A stretch of DNA of 64,000 nucleotides, taken from the NCBI RefSeq assembly GCF_900604315.1, contig NZ_LR026978.1, forward strand, positions 1,777,615-1,841,614, written 5' to 3'. The notes below the pieces were generated by a model. That model made no database searches. It saw only the letters and a program-made list of their open reading frames with translations, and had not been told where the DNA came from. This document shows, one piece after another, positions 12,687 to 23,140 of this stretch. Numbering within the stretch: the first letter of the stretch is position 1; each line of letters starts with the position of its first letter. A program made the position numbers and the translations under genes. The DNA is from [Erwinia] mediterraneensis. Its GTDB lineage: Bacteria > Pseudomonadota > Gammaproteobacteria > Enterobacterales > Enterobacteriaceae.

Positions 12687-14333
12687 TTAACGCCAGGCTT
12701 TATAACGGTTAATTAAACCATTTGTCGAGCTGTCATGACTTTCGATATTACTGTCGTTTTCCAGCTCCGGTAAAATACGGTTCGCCAGCTGTTTCCCTAA
12801 TTCTACGCCCCACTGATCGAAGGTATAGATATTCAGGATCGCCCCCTGAGTGAAGATTTTATGCTCATACAGAGCAATCAGCGCACCCAGGCTGTAAGGG
12901 GTAATTTCACGCAGCAGAATGGAGTTAGTCGGGCGGTTGCCTTCAAACACCTTGAACGGCACGATATGGGCGACCGACTCTGCGCTTTTACCGGCATCGG
13001 CAAACTCTTTCTCTACCACTTCACGGGACTTGCCAAACGCCAGGGCTTCGGTCTGGGCAAAGAAGTTGGAGAGCAGTTTCGGATGGTGATCGGACAGCGC
13101 GTTATGGGTAATCGCCGGTGCGATAAAGTCACAGGGAACCAGTTTGGTGCCCTGGTGAATCAGCTGATAAAAGGCGTGCTGGCCATTTGTCCCCGGCTCG
13201 CCCCAGATGATCGGACCTGTCTGGTAGTCCACCGGGTTGCCGTCGCGGTCAACATATTTGCCGTTTGACTCCATATTGCCCTGCTGGAAATAGGCGGCAA
13301 AGCGATGCATATATTGATCGTAAGGCAGGATCGCCTCGGTTTCCGCACCAAAGAAGTTGTTGTACCAGATGCCGATCAGCGCCAGCAGCACCGGCAGGTT
13401 CTGTTCCGCCGGGGTCGTGGCGAAGTGCTGATCCATGGCGTGCGCGCCACTCAGCAGTTGCTCAAAGTTATCGAAGCCGATGGAAAGAATGATGGAGAGA
13501 CCAATAGCTGACCAGAGTGAATAACGTCCGCCTACCCAGTCCCAGAATTCAAACATGTTAGCGGTATCGATGCCGAAGTCACCCACCGCTTTGGCGTTGG
13601 TGGAGAGGGCTGCAAAGTGTTTCGCCACATGCTGCTCATCGCCTGCCGCTTTCAGGAACCAGTCACGCGCGCTGTGGGCATTGGTCATGGTTTCCTGGGT
13701 GGTAAAGGTTTTCGAGGCCACGAGGAACAGCGTGGTTTCCGGGTCCACCTTCTTCAGGGTTTCGGCGATATGCGTGCCGTCCACGTTGGAGACAAAATGC
13801 ATGGTCAGGTGATTTTTATAAGGACGCAGCGCTTCTGTCACCATAAAGGGACCGAGATCAGAACCGCCGATACCGATGTTGACCACATCCGTGATCGCTT
13901 TCCCGGTGTAGCCTTTCCACTCACCGCTGATAATGCGCTGGGAAAACTCTTTCATCTTCGCCAGTACCGCATTCACTTCCGGCATCACATCTTTGCCATC
14001 CACCAGAATCGGTGTATTGCTGCGGTTGCGCAGAGCAACATGCAGAACAGCGCGCTCTTCGGTGCGGTTGATCTTCTCACCCGAGAACATCGATTTAATG
14101 GCGCCGGCAAGATCGGTCTCTTGCGCCAGCGCCTGCAGTTTGTCGAGGGTTTCCTGCGTAATACGGTTTTTGGAGTAATCCACCAGCATCTGATCATCAA
14201 AGGTGGCGGAGAATTTCGCAAAACGATCGGCATCCTGAGCGAACAGGTCGGCGATTTTCACCGTTTTCATCTGTTCAAAATGCTGCTGCAGCGCTTTCCA
14301 GGCTGCGGTTTGTGTCGGATTGATATTTTTCAT
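12687..14333 (-). CDS. pgi: Glucose-6-phosphate isomerase
   Basis: This enzyme interconverts glucose-6-phosphate and fructose-6-phosphate in glycolysis. The protein has 548 residues against 549 in E. coli. Signature segments include [18 protein letters not shown] near 150 (phosphosugar binding), the catalytic Glu region [13 protein letters not shown] near 270, and the C-terminal [13 protein letters not shown]. The gene is single, has its own terminator, and is divergent from the riboswitch-lysC unit, as the same pair is in E. coli. Confidence 0.98.
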   Translation of the reverse strand: MKNINPTQTAAWKALQQHFEQMKTVKIADLFAQDADRFAKFSATFDDQMLVDYSKNRITQETLDKLQALAQETDLAGAIKSMFSGEKINRTEERAVLHVALRNRSNTPILVDGKDVMPEVNAVLAKMKEFSQRIISGEWKGYTGKAITDVVNIGIGGSDLGPFMVTEALRPYKNHLTMHFVSNVDGTHIAETLKKVDPETTLFLVASKTFTTQETMTNAHSARDWFLKAAGDEQHVAKHFAALSTNAKAVGDFGIDTANMFEFWDWVGGRYSLWSAIGLSIILSIGFDNFEQLLSGAHAMDQHFATTPAEQNLPVLLALIGIWYNNFFGAETEAILPYDQYMHRFAAYFQQGNMESNGKYVDRDGNPVDYQTGPIIWGEPGTNGQHAFYQLIHQGTKLVPCDFIAPAITHNALSDHHPKLLSNFFAQTEALAFGKSREVVEKEFADAGKSAESVAHIVPFKVFEGNRPTNSILLREITPYSLGALIALYEHKIFTQGAILNIYTFDQWGVELGKQLANRILPELENDSNIESHDSSTNGLINRYKAWR

Positions 14334-14718
14334 GGCAACACTCTTGTTGATTTAAAAACCCTAATCCCATCCGGGTGTCATCTGGCTGGCGGCGACCTGA
14401 TCATTGCAGCTGACGGCCCTGCTCAGATGTGCGCTCTGCGTCACGGTGGCCGTGAAGAGCGCAACTTTTCTGCCTGTCTCCCGGAAAGGGCGATTATCCA
14501 GGCGCGGCCTGCAGGCCACTTCGCGTTTCAGTATGACCATTCTTATCATTGAAAGGAAAAAATTTTATGACATGCACAAGGTTGCGGCGACAGCTTAATC
14601 TGCGGTGGTCGCTGCTGATGCCCCGCAGGCCCGCCCGCTGATCACGGCAACGCCAGATTTTACTGGCACTGATTTTCGGCATCGTCCTGGCTGTTACAGG
14701 AAAATTATGCCTCAGTCG
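14334..14718. other. Intergenic region between divergent pgi and lysC
   Basis: It holds the upstream DNA of pgi and lysC. ORFs here are short and unlike any known protein. I see no repeat or RNA signature before the lysC promoter. Confidence 0.5.
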
Positions 14719-14747
14719 TTGACAGCGAGCACATTACCCGATATTTG
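14719..14747 (+). promoter_or_regulatory. Likely lysC leader promoter
   Basis: A perfect -35 TTGACA is followed after 17 bp by TATTTG. Transcription would begin around 14754, immediately before the structured leader containing the lysine aptamer. Confidence 0.6.
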
Positions 14748-14757
14748 TAATCCGCTA

Positions 14758-14968
14758 CTTGCGCGACCGTGCGCAAGCCAGAAGAGGCGCGTCGCCCAGG
14801 CAGTGTGTTGGAGGAACCGTATCCGGGGAAAACACATCAGGGGGTGCGACGCCGAGGCAATACAGCATGCGGTGTGCTGTATGTCGGCTACAGGGGCTGA
14901 ATCCCCTGGGTTGTCACCAGAAGCGTCCGCAGTCGGACGTTTCGCAAGGTGGGGCGCTTCTGGGTGAC
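14758..14968 (+). ncRNA. Lysine riboswitch (L box) in the lysC leader
   Basis: The leader closely follows the E. coli lysC L-box. A small hairpin (CTTGCGC / GCGCAAG) is followed by CCAGAAGAGGCGCG, then GGGGGTGCGACGCCGAGG, CAGGGGCTGAATCCCCTGG and GTTGTCACCAGAAGCG. Two copies of CCAGAAG (14778-14784 and 14917-14923) can each pair with the single CTTCTGG at 14957-14963, giving the mutually exclusive folds expected of a switch. In E. coli lysine binding reduces lysC translation and mRNA stability. About 117 nt separate the aptamer from the lysC start. Confidence 0.93.
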
Positions 14969-15085
14969 TCGTCTTTTGATCTGGTCTGCCCGTTTCTGCT
15001 CTTTCCTTGTGCCAAGGCTGATGGAATGACTCCCGTTCGTGGTCTGCAACCGAAGGGAGCGATATAACCTGACACGAGGTAGTAC

Positions 15086-16438
15086 ATGTCTCAATCTCTT
15101 ATCGTGGCCAAATTTGGCGGCACCAGTGTTGCTGATTTTGATGCAATGAACCGCAGCGCCGATGTGGTGCTGGCCGATCCCGCTACGCGTCTGGTGGTGC
15201 TGTCTGCTTCCGCCGGCGTAACCAATCTGCTGGTGGCGCTCTCTGAAGGCCAGGAGCCGGCACAGCGTGCCTGGCTGCTGGATGAAATCCGTCGTATTCA
15301 ATATGCGATTATCGATCGCCTGCAGCAGCCCGGCGTTATCCGTGATGAAATCGATCGGATGCTGGAAAACATCACCATGCTTTCCGAAGCGGCCGCACTG
15401 GCGACTTCAAATGCGCTGACCGACGAGCTGGTCAGTCATGGCGAGCTGATGTCGACGCTGCTGTTTGTGGAAATTCTGCGTGAACGTCAGGTCAATGCTG
15501 AATGGTTTGATGCGCGCAAGGTAATCCGCACCAACGATCGTTTTGGCCGTGCCGAGCCGGATATTGAGGTTCTGGCGGAGCAGGCGAGCGCGTTGCTGCA
15601 GCCCCGCATTGAGCAGTCGCTGGTGATCACTCAGGGCTTTATCGGCAGCGAGAGCAAAGGGCGCACCACCACGCTGGGCCGCGGCGGCAGCGACTATACC
15701 GCCGCGCTGCTGGGTGAGGCGTTAAAAGCCGCGCGTATCGATATCTGGACCGATGTGCCGGGCATCTACACCACCGATCCGCGCATCGTACCTGCTGCGC
15801 AGCGCATCGACGAAATTACCTTTGAGGAAGCAGCGGAGATGGCGACTTTTGGCGCCAAAGTGCTGCATCCTGCGACATTACTGCCCGCCGTGCGCAGCAG
15901 CATTCCGGTGTTTGTCGGCTCCAGCAAGGATCCTGCCGCCGGGGGAACGCGCGTCTGCAACGAAACCCGGAATCCGCCGCTGTTCCGCGCGCTGGCGCTG
16001 CGCCGCAAGCAGACGCTGCTGACGCTGCACAGCCTGAACATGTTGCATGCTCGTGGCTTCCTGGCTGAGGTGTTTAACATTCTGGCGCGCCATAATATCT
16101 CCGTCGACCTGATTACCACCTCCGAAGTGAGCGTGGCACTGACGCTGGATACCACTGGCTCTACCTCCACCGGCGACAGTCTGCTGACCCAGGCGCTGCT
16201 GACCGAGCTCTCTTCGCTGTGCCGTGTTGAGGTGGAAGAGGATCTGGCGCTGGTGGCGCTGATTGGCAACAATCTGTCGAAAGCCTGCGGCGTGGGTAAA
16301 GAAGTGTTTGGAGTGCTGGAGCCCTTTAATCTGCGTCTGATTTGTTACGGTGCCAGCAGCTACAACCTCTGTTTCCTGGTGCCAGGCAGCGATGCAGAAA
16401 GCGTGGTACGTACGCTGCACCAGAACCTGTTTGAGTAA
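15086..16438 (+). CDS. lysC: Lysine-sensitive aspartokinase III
   Basis: It phosphorylates aspartate, the entry step to lysine, threonine and methionine. The protein has 450 residues (E. coli 449). The kinase domain starts with KFGGTSV at residues 9-15 and carries the GRGGSDYTA segment near 198. Two ACT-type regulatory regions occupy roughly 310-450, with the lysine-binding stretch around MLHARGFLAEVFNILARHNI. It is controlled by the L-box riboswitch upstream and by allosteric lysine inhibition. The gene stands alone and ends in a strong terminator. Confidence 0.97.
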   Translation: MSQSLIVAKFGGTSVADFDAMNRSADVVLADPATRLVVLSASAGVTNLLVALSEGQEPAQRAWLLDEIRRIQYAIIDRLQQPGVIRDEIDRMLENITMLSEAAALATSNALTDELVSHGELMSTLLFVEILRERQVNAEWFDARKVIRTNDRFGRAEPDIEVLAEQASALLQPRIEQSLVITQGFIGSESKGRTTTLGRGGSDYTAALLGEALKAARIDIWTDVPGIYTTDPRIVPAAQRIDEITFEEAAEMATFGAKVLHPATLLPAVRSSIPVFVGSSKDPAAGGTRVCNETRNPPLFRALALRRKQTLLTLHSLNMLHARGFLAEVFNILARHNISVDLITTSEVSVALTLDTTGSTSTGDSLLTQALLTELSSLCRVEVEEDLALVALIGNNLSKACGVGKEVFGVLEPFNLRLICYGASSYNLCFLVPGSDAESVVRTLHQNLFE

Positions 16439-16460
16439 CAACGCGCGTTTTCACGCTTAA

Positions 16461-16484
16461 AGCCGGACAATGTCCGGCTTTTTA
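16461..16484 (+). terminator. lysC intrinsic terminator
   Basis: AGCCGGACA / TGTCCGGCT forms a GC-rich stem with a minimal loop followed by TTTTT, 22 bp after the lysC stop. Confidence 0.9.
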
Positions 16485-16743
16485 CTGGCTATTCGCAGGC
16501 AAAACAGGTGGGTAATACGGTGCAATCAACCATTATTGACCGGGTTGAGCAGTGTAATCCGACATACTTCAGCGGATCGGCAGCAGTCACTGCGCATTTT
16601 CTTCTCATCCTTTATCCACGCCTTACGCAGCTATAACGAAATGTTATGATCCCGCCTTCGCCAGCGCAGTTGTTCCCTGCGCAGCGTACTTTTCTGTGGC
16701 AAATCTATGTAAAAACACAACATTCTTATAAGGACGTCTGGCT

Positions 16744-17670
16744 ATGCTTGCCAAAATTACTCGCCTTTTCCCGCTGTGGGCCGTACTGCTGTCGGTCGCA
16801 GCCTACTATTCACCCTCTACCTTTCTCGCTATCGGTCCCTGGGTGAGCTGGCTGCTGATGCTGATTATGTTTGGCATGGGCGTAACGCTGAATATTGATG
16901 ATTTTAAACGGGTACTGGTACGTCCGGCACCGGTGATTGCCGGCACCTTTCTGCACTATCTGGTGATGCCGCTGGCCGCCTGGGCGCTGGCGAAATTGTT
17001 TAACATGCCGCCCGATCTCTCCGCCGGGATGATTCTGGTGGGCAGCGTCGCAAGCGGCACAGCCTCCAACGTCATGATTTATCTGGCGAAAGGGGATGTG
17101 GCGCTTTCGGTGACTATCTCTTCCGTCTCTGCGCTGGTGGGCGTCTTCGCCACGCCGCTGCTGACGCGTTTTTATGTGGATACGCATATTCAGGTCGATG
17201 TAGTTGGCATGCTGCTCAGCATTGTGAAAATTGTGGTGATCCCGATCAGCCTTGGCCTGATTATTCACCATTCGCTGAACTCGCTGGTGAAACGGGTCGA
17301 GCCTTATCTGCCCGCATTCTCTATGGTCTGTATTCTACTGATCATCAGCGCCGTGGTGGCGGGCAGTCAGGGTTTTATCGGCTCAGTAGGACTGGTAGTG
17401 ATTGTGGCGGTGATCCTGCATAACGCGATTGGTCTGCTCGGCGGTTACTGGGGCGGCAAACTGTTTGGGTTTGACGAATCCACCTGCCGTACGCTGGCGC
17501 TGGAAGTGGGGATGCAGAACTCCGGACTGGCAGCCACGCTGGGCAAACTCTACTTTTCTCCGCTGGCAGCTCTGCCGGGGGCGCTCTTCTCGGTCTGGCA
17601 CAACCTCTCCGGCTCGTTGCTGGCCGGTTACTGGTCAGGTAAGCCGATCGCAAAACGCAAAGCAAAATAA
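16744..17670 (+). CDS. BASS-family (bile acid:sodium symporter-like) transporter, PanS-like
   Basis: A 308-residue inner-membrane protein with about ten hydrophobic segments. The conserved family stretches include [13 protein letters not shown] near 40, [24 protein letters not shown] near 100-120 and [15 protein letters not shown] near 255, which carries the sodium-site region. The family includes pantoate/ketopantoate transporters (PanS) and organic anion symporters, so the substrate cannot be fixed from sequence. It has its own AAGGA ribosome-binding site and a hairpin downstream. It is not part of the E. coli K-12 lysC neighbourhood as I remember it. Confidence 0.85.
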   Translation: MLAKITRLFPLWAVLLSVAAYYSPSTFLAIGPWVSWLLMLIMFGMGVTLNIDDFKRVLVRPAPVIAGTFLHYLVMPLAAWALAKLFNMPPDLSAGMILVGSVASGTASNVMIYLAKGDVALSVTISSVSALVGVFATPLLTRFYVDTHIQVDVVGMLLSIVKIVVIPISLGLIIHHSLNSLVKRVEPYLPAFSMVCILLIISAVVAGSQGFIGSVGLVVIVAVILHNAIGLLGGYWGGKLFGFDESTCRTLALEVGMQNSGLAATLGKLYFSPLAALPGALFSVWHNLSGSLLAGYWSGKPIAKRKAK

Positions 17671-17697
17671 AAAAACGGGGCCGCGACTGGCCCCGTT
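17671..17697. terminator. Shared terminator between the BASS transporter and autotransporter genes
   Basis: AACGGGGCC / GGCCCCGTT encloses a six-base loop. The T-run lies on the minus-strand side, so it best terminates the autotransporter gene, and it may act on both converging transcripts. Confidence 0.8.
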
Positions 17698-17709
17698 ATC
17701 TGCTGACAC

Positions 17710-20700
17710 TCAGAAATGGTAGTTAATGCCCAGCATAAACTGGCTGTCAGCATATCCCGCATCGCCCATCCGCTGGGCCACGTTGGTCCAGCCTTTGAAA
17801 TGGTTGTCCAGCCGGGCCTCAACCCCCAGTTTCACTTCGCCCAGATTGCGCGCGCCCGCCTGCTGTATCAGCGCATTGTCCATGCGCACCTCCGGCGTTT
17901 TGCTGTTATGGATCCAGTTCAGTTCGACAAATGGCTCAAACTGACGAGCACTGTCAGCATCCTGACGATGACTTCCCTGAAGAAAGGTGCGAACGCCAAG
18001 GCTGGTCATGATGTTGTCATTGCTGCCTGACTGAACGCGCGTACCGTTGGCTTCCTGATGATCGTTCGCTTTGACGCCCTGCCAGACTACCTGCGCTTTG
18101 GGCTGAATAAACCACTGACTGACGCTGCCCAGGCTGCCCTGAACTTCTGCCAGCTTTTCGGTATAGCCCGCCTCCAGCGACGCAATCACTCCTCTGGCGT
18201 GGTAATTTTCTTCCGGCAGGTCTTCACCCTTAACGCTGTTTTTAAACCAGTTATAGAGCGCCCAGCTGTCGACATAGCTGCCGGTTTTATCCTGCTCGTT
18301 GGCATACCAGGTGGAGTAAAGACCGGCACTGTAGCCGCTGACTTCACCCCTGGCACGATAACCCCAGGCGGATGCGCGGCTCTGGTTGTGGCTGTGGGCA
18401 TAACCGGCCATCAGCCCGAGATGCCAGCGATCCCGCTGATCCTGACTCCAGGAGACCAGATCTCCGCCCAACTGGGCCACATAGCGGTTAGCGGTCATTT
18501 TGAGCTGGCCGTCGCTGTTATAGCTGCTGTTGCGACCGCCTTCCTGGCGCAGCCACAGGCTGGTGGCGTGTTCCTTAGCGCTCAGATTATCGGTAAACTG
18601 GGTTTCACCGAGACGGTCATGCAGGCGGGTGACAAACAGATTGTTCGCCGCAGCGAAGTTCGCCAGATAAATACCCGGTTCCGGGCGCAGGGCCAGTCGG
18701 CGTCTGTCGGGCACCCGGGCTTCAGGCTGCGTGGCGGGCTGCGATGGCTTAACAGTGACATCTTCTGTCAGCTCCTCCTCATCTTGCACGATCTCCCCCG
18801 ATCCCCCCGGCGCGGGCGTCTCTGGCTCCTGATCCTCATCCGGCGCCTCTGGTCTTTGATTGCTCAGATACCAGTTGGCCGCATTGGCACCTGCGCCACG
18901 TGTCAGGGTGTAATCCCAGGCGCCAGCCACAATACGTCCCTGCTGAATAAATTCACCGTCGGAATGACCGGCTACCCGGATAAGTTCAATGCCGTCGCCT
19001 TCGGTGTAATCGCCTTTCCCGCCCAGGTTATTGACGACCACGTAACTGCTTCCGGAAGTGTCGCCTTCCACCTGCATTTTATTGGTGACGGAATTTTCAT
19101 TACCCAGCACAGTATTGAACACCAGAGTACCGCCCTGGCCCACGTAGTTGCCGCGGACCGTTAAGCGCGTCTGTGCCTGCTCTTTGGGGGTGAAAACGAC
19201 CTGGCCGGCGTTATACAGATTCGCTACGTCGGAGTTGTCGCTGATATGCCAGCTGCTGGAGTGATCCACAGCAACATCCGTGGCGTTAAAGGCTGCGCCA
19301 TGCCAGCTGGATTGATTGCGCAGGCTAAGATCCAGCGTGCTGCCTGGCTCCGCCCGGATATCCCCGTTCAGCATGACATGATCGTCAGCCATCAGCTGTA
19401 TGGCCCCGTGACTCTCCGCACGGCTATTTTGGCCGCGACTCAGCGCCAGCAGGCCATTGCCGGCGTTCAGCTGAGTGCCATTTTGTAGCGTCACATCCAG
19501 CTCGGCGCCGTTGGCAACAATGCCCGTGGCGTCTGCGGTACTCAACACCGTATTATCCAGCGTGACCTGACTGCGTTCTGTGTTGCTATCACCATTAACG
19601 TAAACGGCAGAAGCGCCCTGGCCCTCTGCCGTGATCGCGCTGTTGGTCAGATCGAGCGCGCCGCCCGCCAGATAGAGCGCGTGCGCCGCATTTCCTGCTG
19701 TCCCGACAGCAATATCGTTTGCGCTGATGCCAGAGCCGTTGTCTACCGCCAGGCCGTAAGCGTCGATACCCTGCGTATTCAGGCTGCTGCCCTCAAGATG
19801 CATAGCTCCGCCACTTTGGGCCAGCGCAGCAATGGCACCGTCACCGGTGGTATTCACTGTGCTACGGGTGGCCTCCACATCCGCATAATGGCTTACGATA
19901 GCGTGGCCATTTTGCCCCCAGGTTTTGATGCGGCTGTCTGTCAGGCTGCCTGTGCCCTGTGCGATATGAAAGGCGTAAGCGTTTTCCCCATAGGCCGCCA
20001 GCAGCGCGCCGTTAACGTTAACCACCGAAGTGTTATCAACAAGATTGATGGCGTGTGAGTCGGTTCCTTTCGTCACATATTGCCCGTGGTGAATATCGAC
20101 CTGCGCATGATGATTTACGTTGATGCCGTGGGAACCGCCAGCGGTGCCGATCGTTTCTACCTGGGCGGTATCAAGCGTCACATGCCCTTGAGTGACGTCC
20201 ATCCCCACACCGTTAGTCACCCGGATCAGCCCCTGTTGAATAGCCATCAGCGGTGCCCTGGCCTCATCCTGACCCTTCACCTGAATACCGTAATTACCGC
20301 TGGCATACACGCTTAACTTATTGCTGTTTACTGTGCCCTGTTCGACAATCAGTGCTGCCGTAGAGTCCAGCGCGGTCATACTCAGCTCCACATTATCCAG
20401 CGTGACATTACTGTCGCCGGTGATATACAGCCCCGTCCCGGACCCGGCCGTACGTACCAGACTATTACTAATCTCCAGCTGGCTGTTGTCGATCATCAGC
20501 GAATTCGTCAGTGCCGGGGTATTGGTATTAATCTCAACGTTATTTAATGTAACCCGTGAACCTTGTTCCGCTTTAATGGCGGAACTGTTTTCTCCCAGGG
20601 TTATCAGATAACCCTCGCTCATGGTTAACTGCCCGCCGGATAAAAACACGCCGTTTGAATTATTATTATTTGCAATGATTGTTGTGCTATCTAATTCTGC

Positions 20701-20976
20701 CAGTGCGCCATCTTTAACTTGCAACACATCCAGATTGTCGCGTTTGCTGCTAAAACTTAAATTAGGGTTCACCAGCAGATGACTTCCGTTGCCTGAAGCG
20801 AAGAGTGGGTAATCATCCTGAATATCCGTGGAATAACTGCTGGTGACGTTCAGTGTGGAGCCATCAGTGACTCTCCACGGGGATTCCGCCATGACGGCGG
20901 CGGGAAAACAGGAAAGCATAACAGCATTAAAGCGAAACAGGTTATTCGTGAATCTTCCGTTCATAGCATCGTCCAT
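17710..20976 (-). CDS. Type V autotransporter (pertactin/AIDA-like passenger with beta-barrel)
   Basis: A 1088-residue surface protein. A signal peptide ends near residue 30 (AVMA before ESPW). A long passenger follows, rich in Asn, Gly, Thr and Val with repeated beta-helix strands of the type VTLDNVELS and LDLTNSAITAEGQGASAVYV. A Pro/Glu-rich linker near 730-790 leads to a C-terminal autotransporter barrel of about 275 residues, entered by GIYLANFAAANNLFVTRLHDR and ending in NYHF with the terminal Phe. Such proteins are adhesins or biofilm factors; the ligand is unknown. No protease catalytic triad is apparent. It is a single-gene unit with an AT-rich upstream region. Start could be residue 1 or Met 5. 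Confidence 0.9.
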   Translation of the reverse strand: MDDAMNGRFTNNLFRFNAVMLSCFPAAVMAESPWRVTDGSTLNVTSSYSTDIQDDYPLFASGNGSHLLVNPNLSFSSKRDNLDVLQVKDGALAELDSTTIIANNNNSNGVFLSGGQLTMSEGYLITLGENSSAIKAEQGSRVTLNNVEINTNTPALTNSLMIDNSQLEISNSLVRTAGSGTGLYITGDSNVTLDNVELSMTALDSTAALIVEQGTVNSNKLSVYASGNYGIQVKGQDEARAPLMAIQQGLIRVTNGVGMDVTQGHVTLDTAQVETIGTAGGSHGINVNHHAQVDIHHGQYVTKGTDSHAINLVDNTSVVNVNGALLAAYGENAYAFHIAQGTGSLTDSRIKTWGQNGHAIVSHYADVEATRSTVNTTGDGAIAALAQSGGAMHLEGSSLNTQGIDAYGLAVDNGSGISANDIAVGTAGNAAHALYLAGGALDLTNSAITAEGQGASAVYVNGDSNTERSQVTLDNTVLSTADATGIVANGAELDVTLQNGTQLNAGNGLLALSRGQNSRAESHGAIQLMADDHVMLNGDIRAEPGSTLDLSLRNQSSWHGAAFNATDVAVDHSSSWHISDNSDVANLYNAGQVVFTPKEQAQTRLTVRGNYVGQGGTLVFNTVLGNENSVTNKMQVEGDTSGSSYVVVNNLGGKGDYTEGDGIELIRVAGHSDGEFIQQGRIVAGAWDYTLTRGAGANAANWYLSNQRPEAPDEDQEPETPAPGGSGEIVQDEEELTEDVTVKPSQPATQPEARVPDRRRLALRPEPGIYLANFAAANNLFVTRLHDRLGETQFTDNLSAKEHATSLWLRQEGGRNSSYNSDGQLKMTANRYVAQLGGDLVSWSQDQRDRWHLGLMAGYAHSHNQSRASAWGYRARGEVSGYSAGLYSTWYANEQDKTGSYVDSWALYNWFKNSVKGEDLPEENYHARGVIASLEAGYTEKLAEVQGSLGSVSQWFIQPKAQVVWQGVKANDHQEANGTRVQSGSNDNIMTSLGVRTFLQGSHRQDADSARQFEPFVELNWIHNSKTPEVRMDNALIQQAGARNLGEVKLGVEARLDNHFKGWTNVAQRMGDAGYADSQFMLGINYHF

Positions 20977-21514
20977 TAACTGAGTTTGTTATGCAGAAAT
21001 TGCACTTGTCAAAGAGAGAGCACGACAGGCAATTTGCCAGAACAGTTTAGAACACAAAAAAAAGATTATTTTTTTACGTAAACGCCTTGAGTGAATTTTT
21101 TAATGATAGAAAAACCACTAATTTTACCGGTGAATTATTCTGCGTTAATGCCTGCAGGAATCTGCATAATATTAAGCGTGGAAATATTTTTATGATAAAC
21201 GCTGCTGGCGAAATAAAGTTAATTCCAATTAGCCAGTTGAGATGGGGGGCGAGTGAATAATGCGGATCACCACAGATTCAATGATTAATTGATGTAATTC
21301 CAACTATTTTCATTTAATTTATTTTTTTCTTAATAATTCAATTAACTCGATAAAAAAGCGGATTATCAATAAATATATTTTATCTTTTTTAGCGATTTTT
21401 TATGGCCTGTGAAGCGGGCAAAGAAAAGATAAGCCACCTCAGGTGAATTTTCCTGCTTCTCTCATCCCGGCAAAGAGCGCCGGGATAGGGAAACCCGGGC
21501 AACCACCCGGCGCG
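20977..21514. other. AT-rich region upstream of the autotransporter gene
   Basis: About 540 bp with long A/T runs and no credible ORF. It must contain the autotransporter promoter (minus strand). Its composition suggests H-NS-type silencing, which is an inference. A GC-rich inverted repeat at 21464-21486 (ATCCCGGC / GCCGGGAT) lies beyond the yjbB stop and may be its terminator, although no T-run follows. Confidence 0.45.
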
Positions 21515-23140
21515 TCAGTTCTCGCCTGGTTCATCATCCGGCAATTCCAGTACGCTGTAGGCGATAGCGCAAAACAGGGAGTCCAGACGTTTCATGTCGC
21601 CCAGTAATCCCAGATGCAGCGAACTGGTTTCGATGCTCTGGACATTCTTTTGATGCAGACGATCCACATGGGCATGAGCAAAACGGCGGTTAAGAATACG
21701 GAAGCGATGCTTGGCGCGGCGCAGGCGGCGGGCGCTGTTGATGTCGCGCGATAAAAACACTGAAAGGCTCAGGCGCAGGTTGTTTAATAGCTGTTCCTGT
21801 AACGTTTCCAGTTCCTTTAACCCTTCCGCCGAGAAGGCGCGGCCTGCGGCGAGCGACTTATCGGCCACATCGCCACTCATGCGTTCAATGATATCGCCCG
21901 CCTGCTCCAGATTCAGCGCCATCTCAATGGTTTCCGCCCAGCGGCGGGAATCCTCATCTGACAGATCCTCTTTCGGCATGCGCGCCAGATAGAGCTTAAT
22001 CGCGGTATAGAGTACATCCACATCATCGTCGAGCCGACGTACGGTACGATCTTCCCGTGGCTCGCCGTGGATGACTTTATTAAACGTCTCCAGCATCTGC
22101 TCGACCACATCACCAATACGCAACGTTTCCCGTACCGCATTGGCCAACGCCAGGGCTGGCGTGTCGAGAGCGCTGCGATCCAGATGTTTTGGCCTCAGGC
22201 GCAGATCGTTTTCCACGTCGTCGCTGATCAGGCGTTGGCAGAGTCTGGACATCATATCGGCGAAAGGTACCATCACCAGGCAGCGGATCAGGTTGTAAAA
22301 GACGTGGAAGAAAATCACCATCTCTTCATCGTTGACCGGCAAACGATCGAGCCAGACGGCCAGCAGATTGACAAAAGGCAAAATTGCCACACAGCCAGTC
22401 AGCTTAAACAGCAGACTGCCCAGCGCCACGCGTTTACCTGCAGCATTGGAGCCGCTGGCGTTCAGCATCGCCAGCAATCCGCTGCCGAGGTTAGCACCAA
22501 TCACCAGGCAGAGGGCCACCTTAAAGGCGATCACGCCGGTGGCGGTCAGGGTCGCGGTAATCAGCACTGCCGCAAGGCTGGAATAGCTGATGATGGCAAA
22601 AATGGCGCCGATCAGGGCGTCCAGCATGATATCGCCGGTCAGGGTGGAAAACAGCACCTGGACGCCCGACGCCTGGGTAATCGGACGGGCGGTGGTGACG
22701 ATCAGCTCCAGCGCCAGCAATATCAGCCCCAGGCCGATACTGGCGCGTCCCAGCTGGCCCACGCGCGACTGCTTGCGGCTGAGAAAAAAGATCACCCCTA
22801 AAAAGATCAACAGCGGCGAGAGCCAGGAGAGATCGAAGGTAAGAATACGCGCCATGATGGCGGTACCGACATCGGCACCCAACACCACCACCAGCGCGGG
22901 TGCCAGGCTGACTAAATTCTGGGCAACAAAGGAGGTCACCAGCAGCGTCGTGGCGTTACTGCTCTGCACCAACGTCGTCACGCCAATGCCTGCGAGAAAC
23001 GCCATCGGCTTGCGCGCTACGCTACGGCTCAGTACGCGCCGCAGATCAGCGCCATACACACGCATAATGCCGGTGCGCACGATGTGAGTGCCCCATACCA
23101 GTAGCGCCACCGCAGAAAGCAAGTTAAGCAGGGTCAACAC
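21515..23140 (-). CDS. yjbB: Na/Pi cotransporter family protein YjbB
   Basis: A 541-residue protein (E. coli YjbB 543). It has two PNaS-type hydrophobic repeats, with QSSNATTLLVTSFVAQN near 60 and the related GANLGSGLLAMLNASG near 215, and a cytoplasmic PhoU-like helical C-terminus from about 330. In E. coli its overexpression promotes phosphate export. It lies next to a transporter/phosphohydrolase operon and near psiE, which suggests a local phosphate theme, but the 145-bp gap to the ABC ATPase gene argues for a separate promoter. Confidence 0.93.
   Translation of the reverse strand: MLTLLNLLSAVALLVWGTHIVRTGIMRVYGADLRRVLSRSVARKPMAFLAGIGVTTLVQSSNATTLLVTSFVAQNLVSLAPALVVVLGADVGTAIMARILTFDLSWLSPLLIFLGVIFFLSRKQSRVGQLGRASIGLGLILLALELIVTTARPITQASGVQVLFSTLTGDIMLDALIGAIFAIISYSSLAAVLITATLTATGVIAFKVALCLVIGANLGSGLLAMLNASGSNAAGKRVALGSLLFKLTGCVAILPFVNLLAVWLDRLPVNDEEMVIFFHVFYNLIRCLVMVPFADMMSRLCQRLISDDVENDLRLRPKHLDRSALDTPALALANAVRETLRIGDVVEQMLETFNKVIHGEPREDRTVRRLDDDVDVLYTAIKLYLARMPKEDLSDEDSRRWAETIEMALNLEQAGDIIERMSGDVADKSLAAGRAFSAEGLKELETLQEQLLNNLRLSLSVFLSRDINSARRLRRAKHRFRILNRRFAHAHVDRLHQKNVQSIETSSLHLGLLGDMKRLDSLFCAIAYSVLELPDDEPGEN

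Noticed and set aside
13617..14552. Plus-strand ORF of 311 codons opposite pgi
   Set aside because: Antisense shadow of pgi with no recognisable domain.
18058..19164. Plus-strand ORF of 368 codons opposite the autotransporter
   Set aside because: Shadow of a repetitive GC-rich passenger/barrel gene; no promoter, ribosome-binding site or domain.
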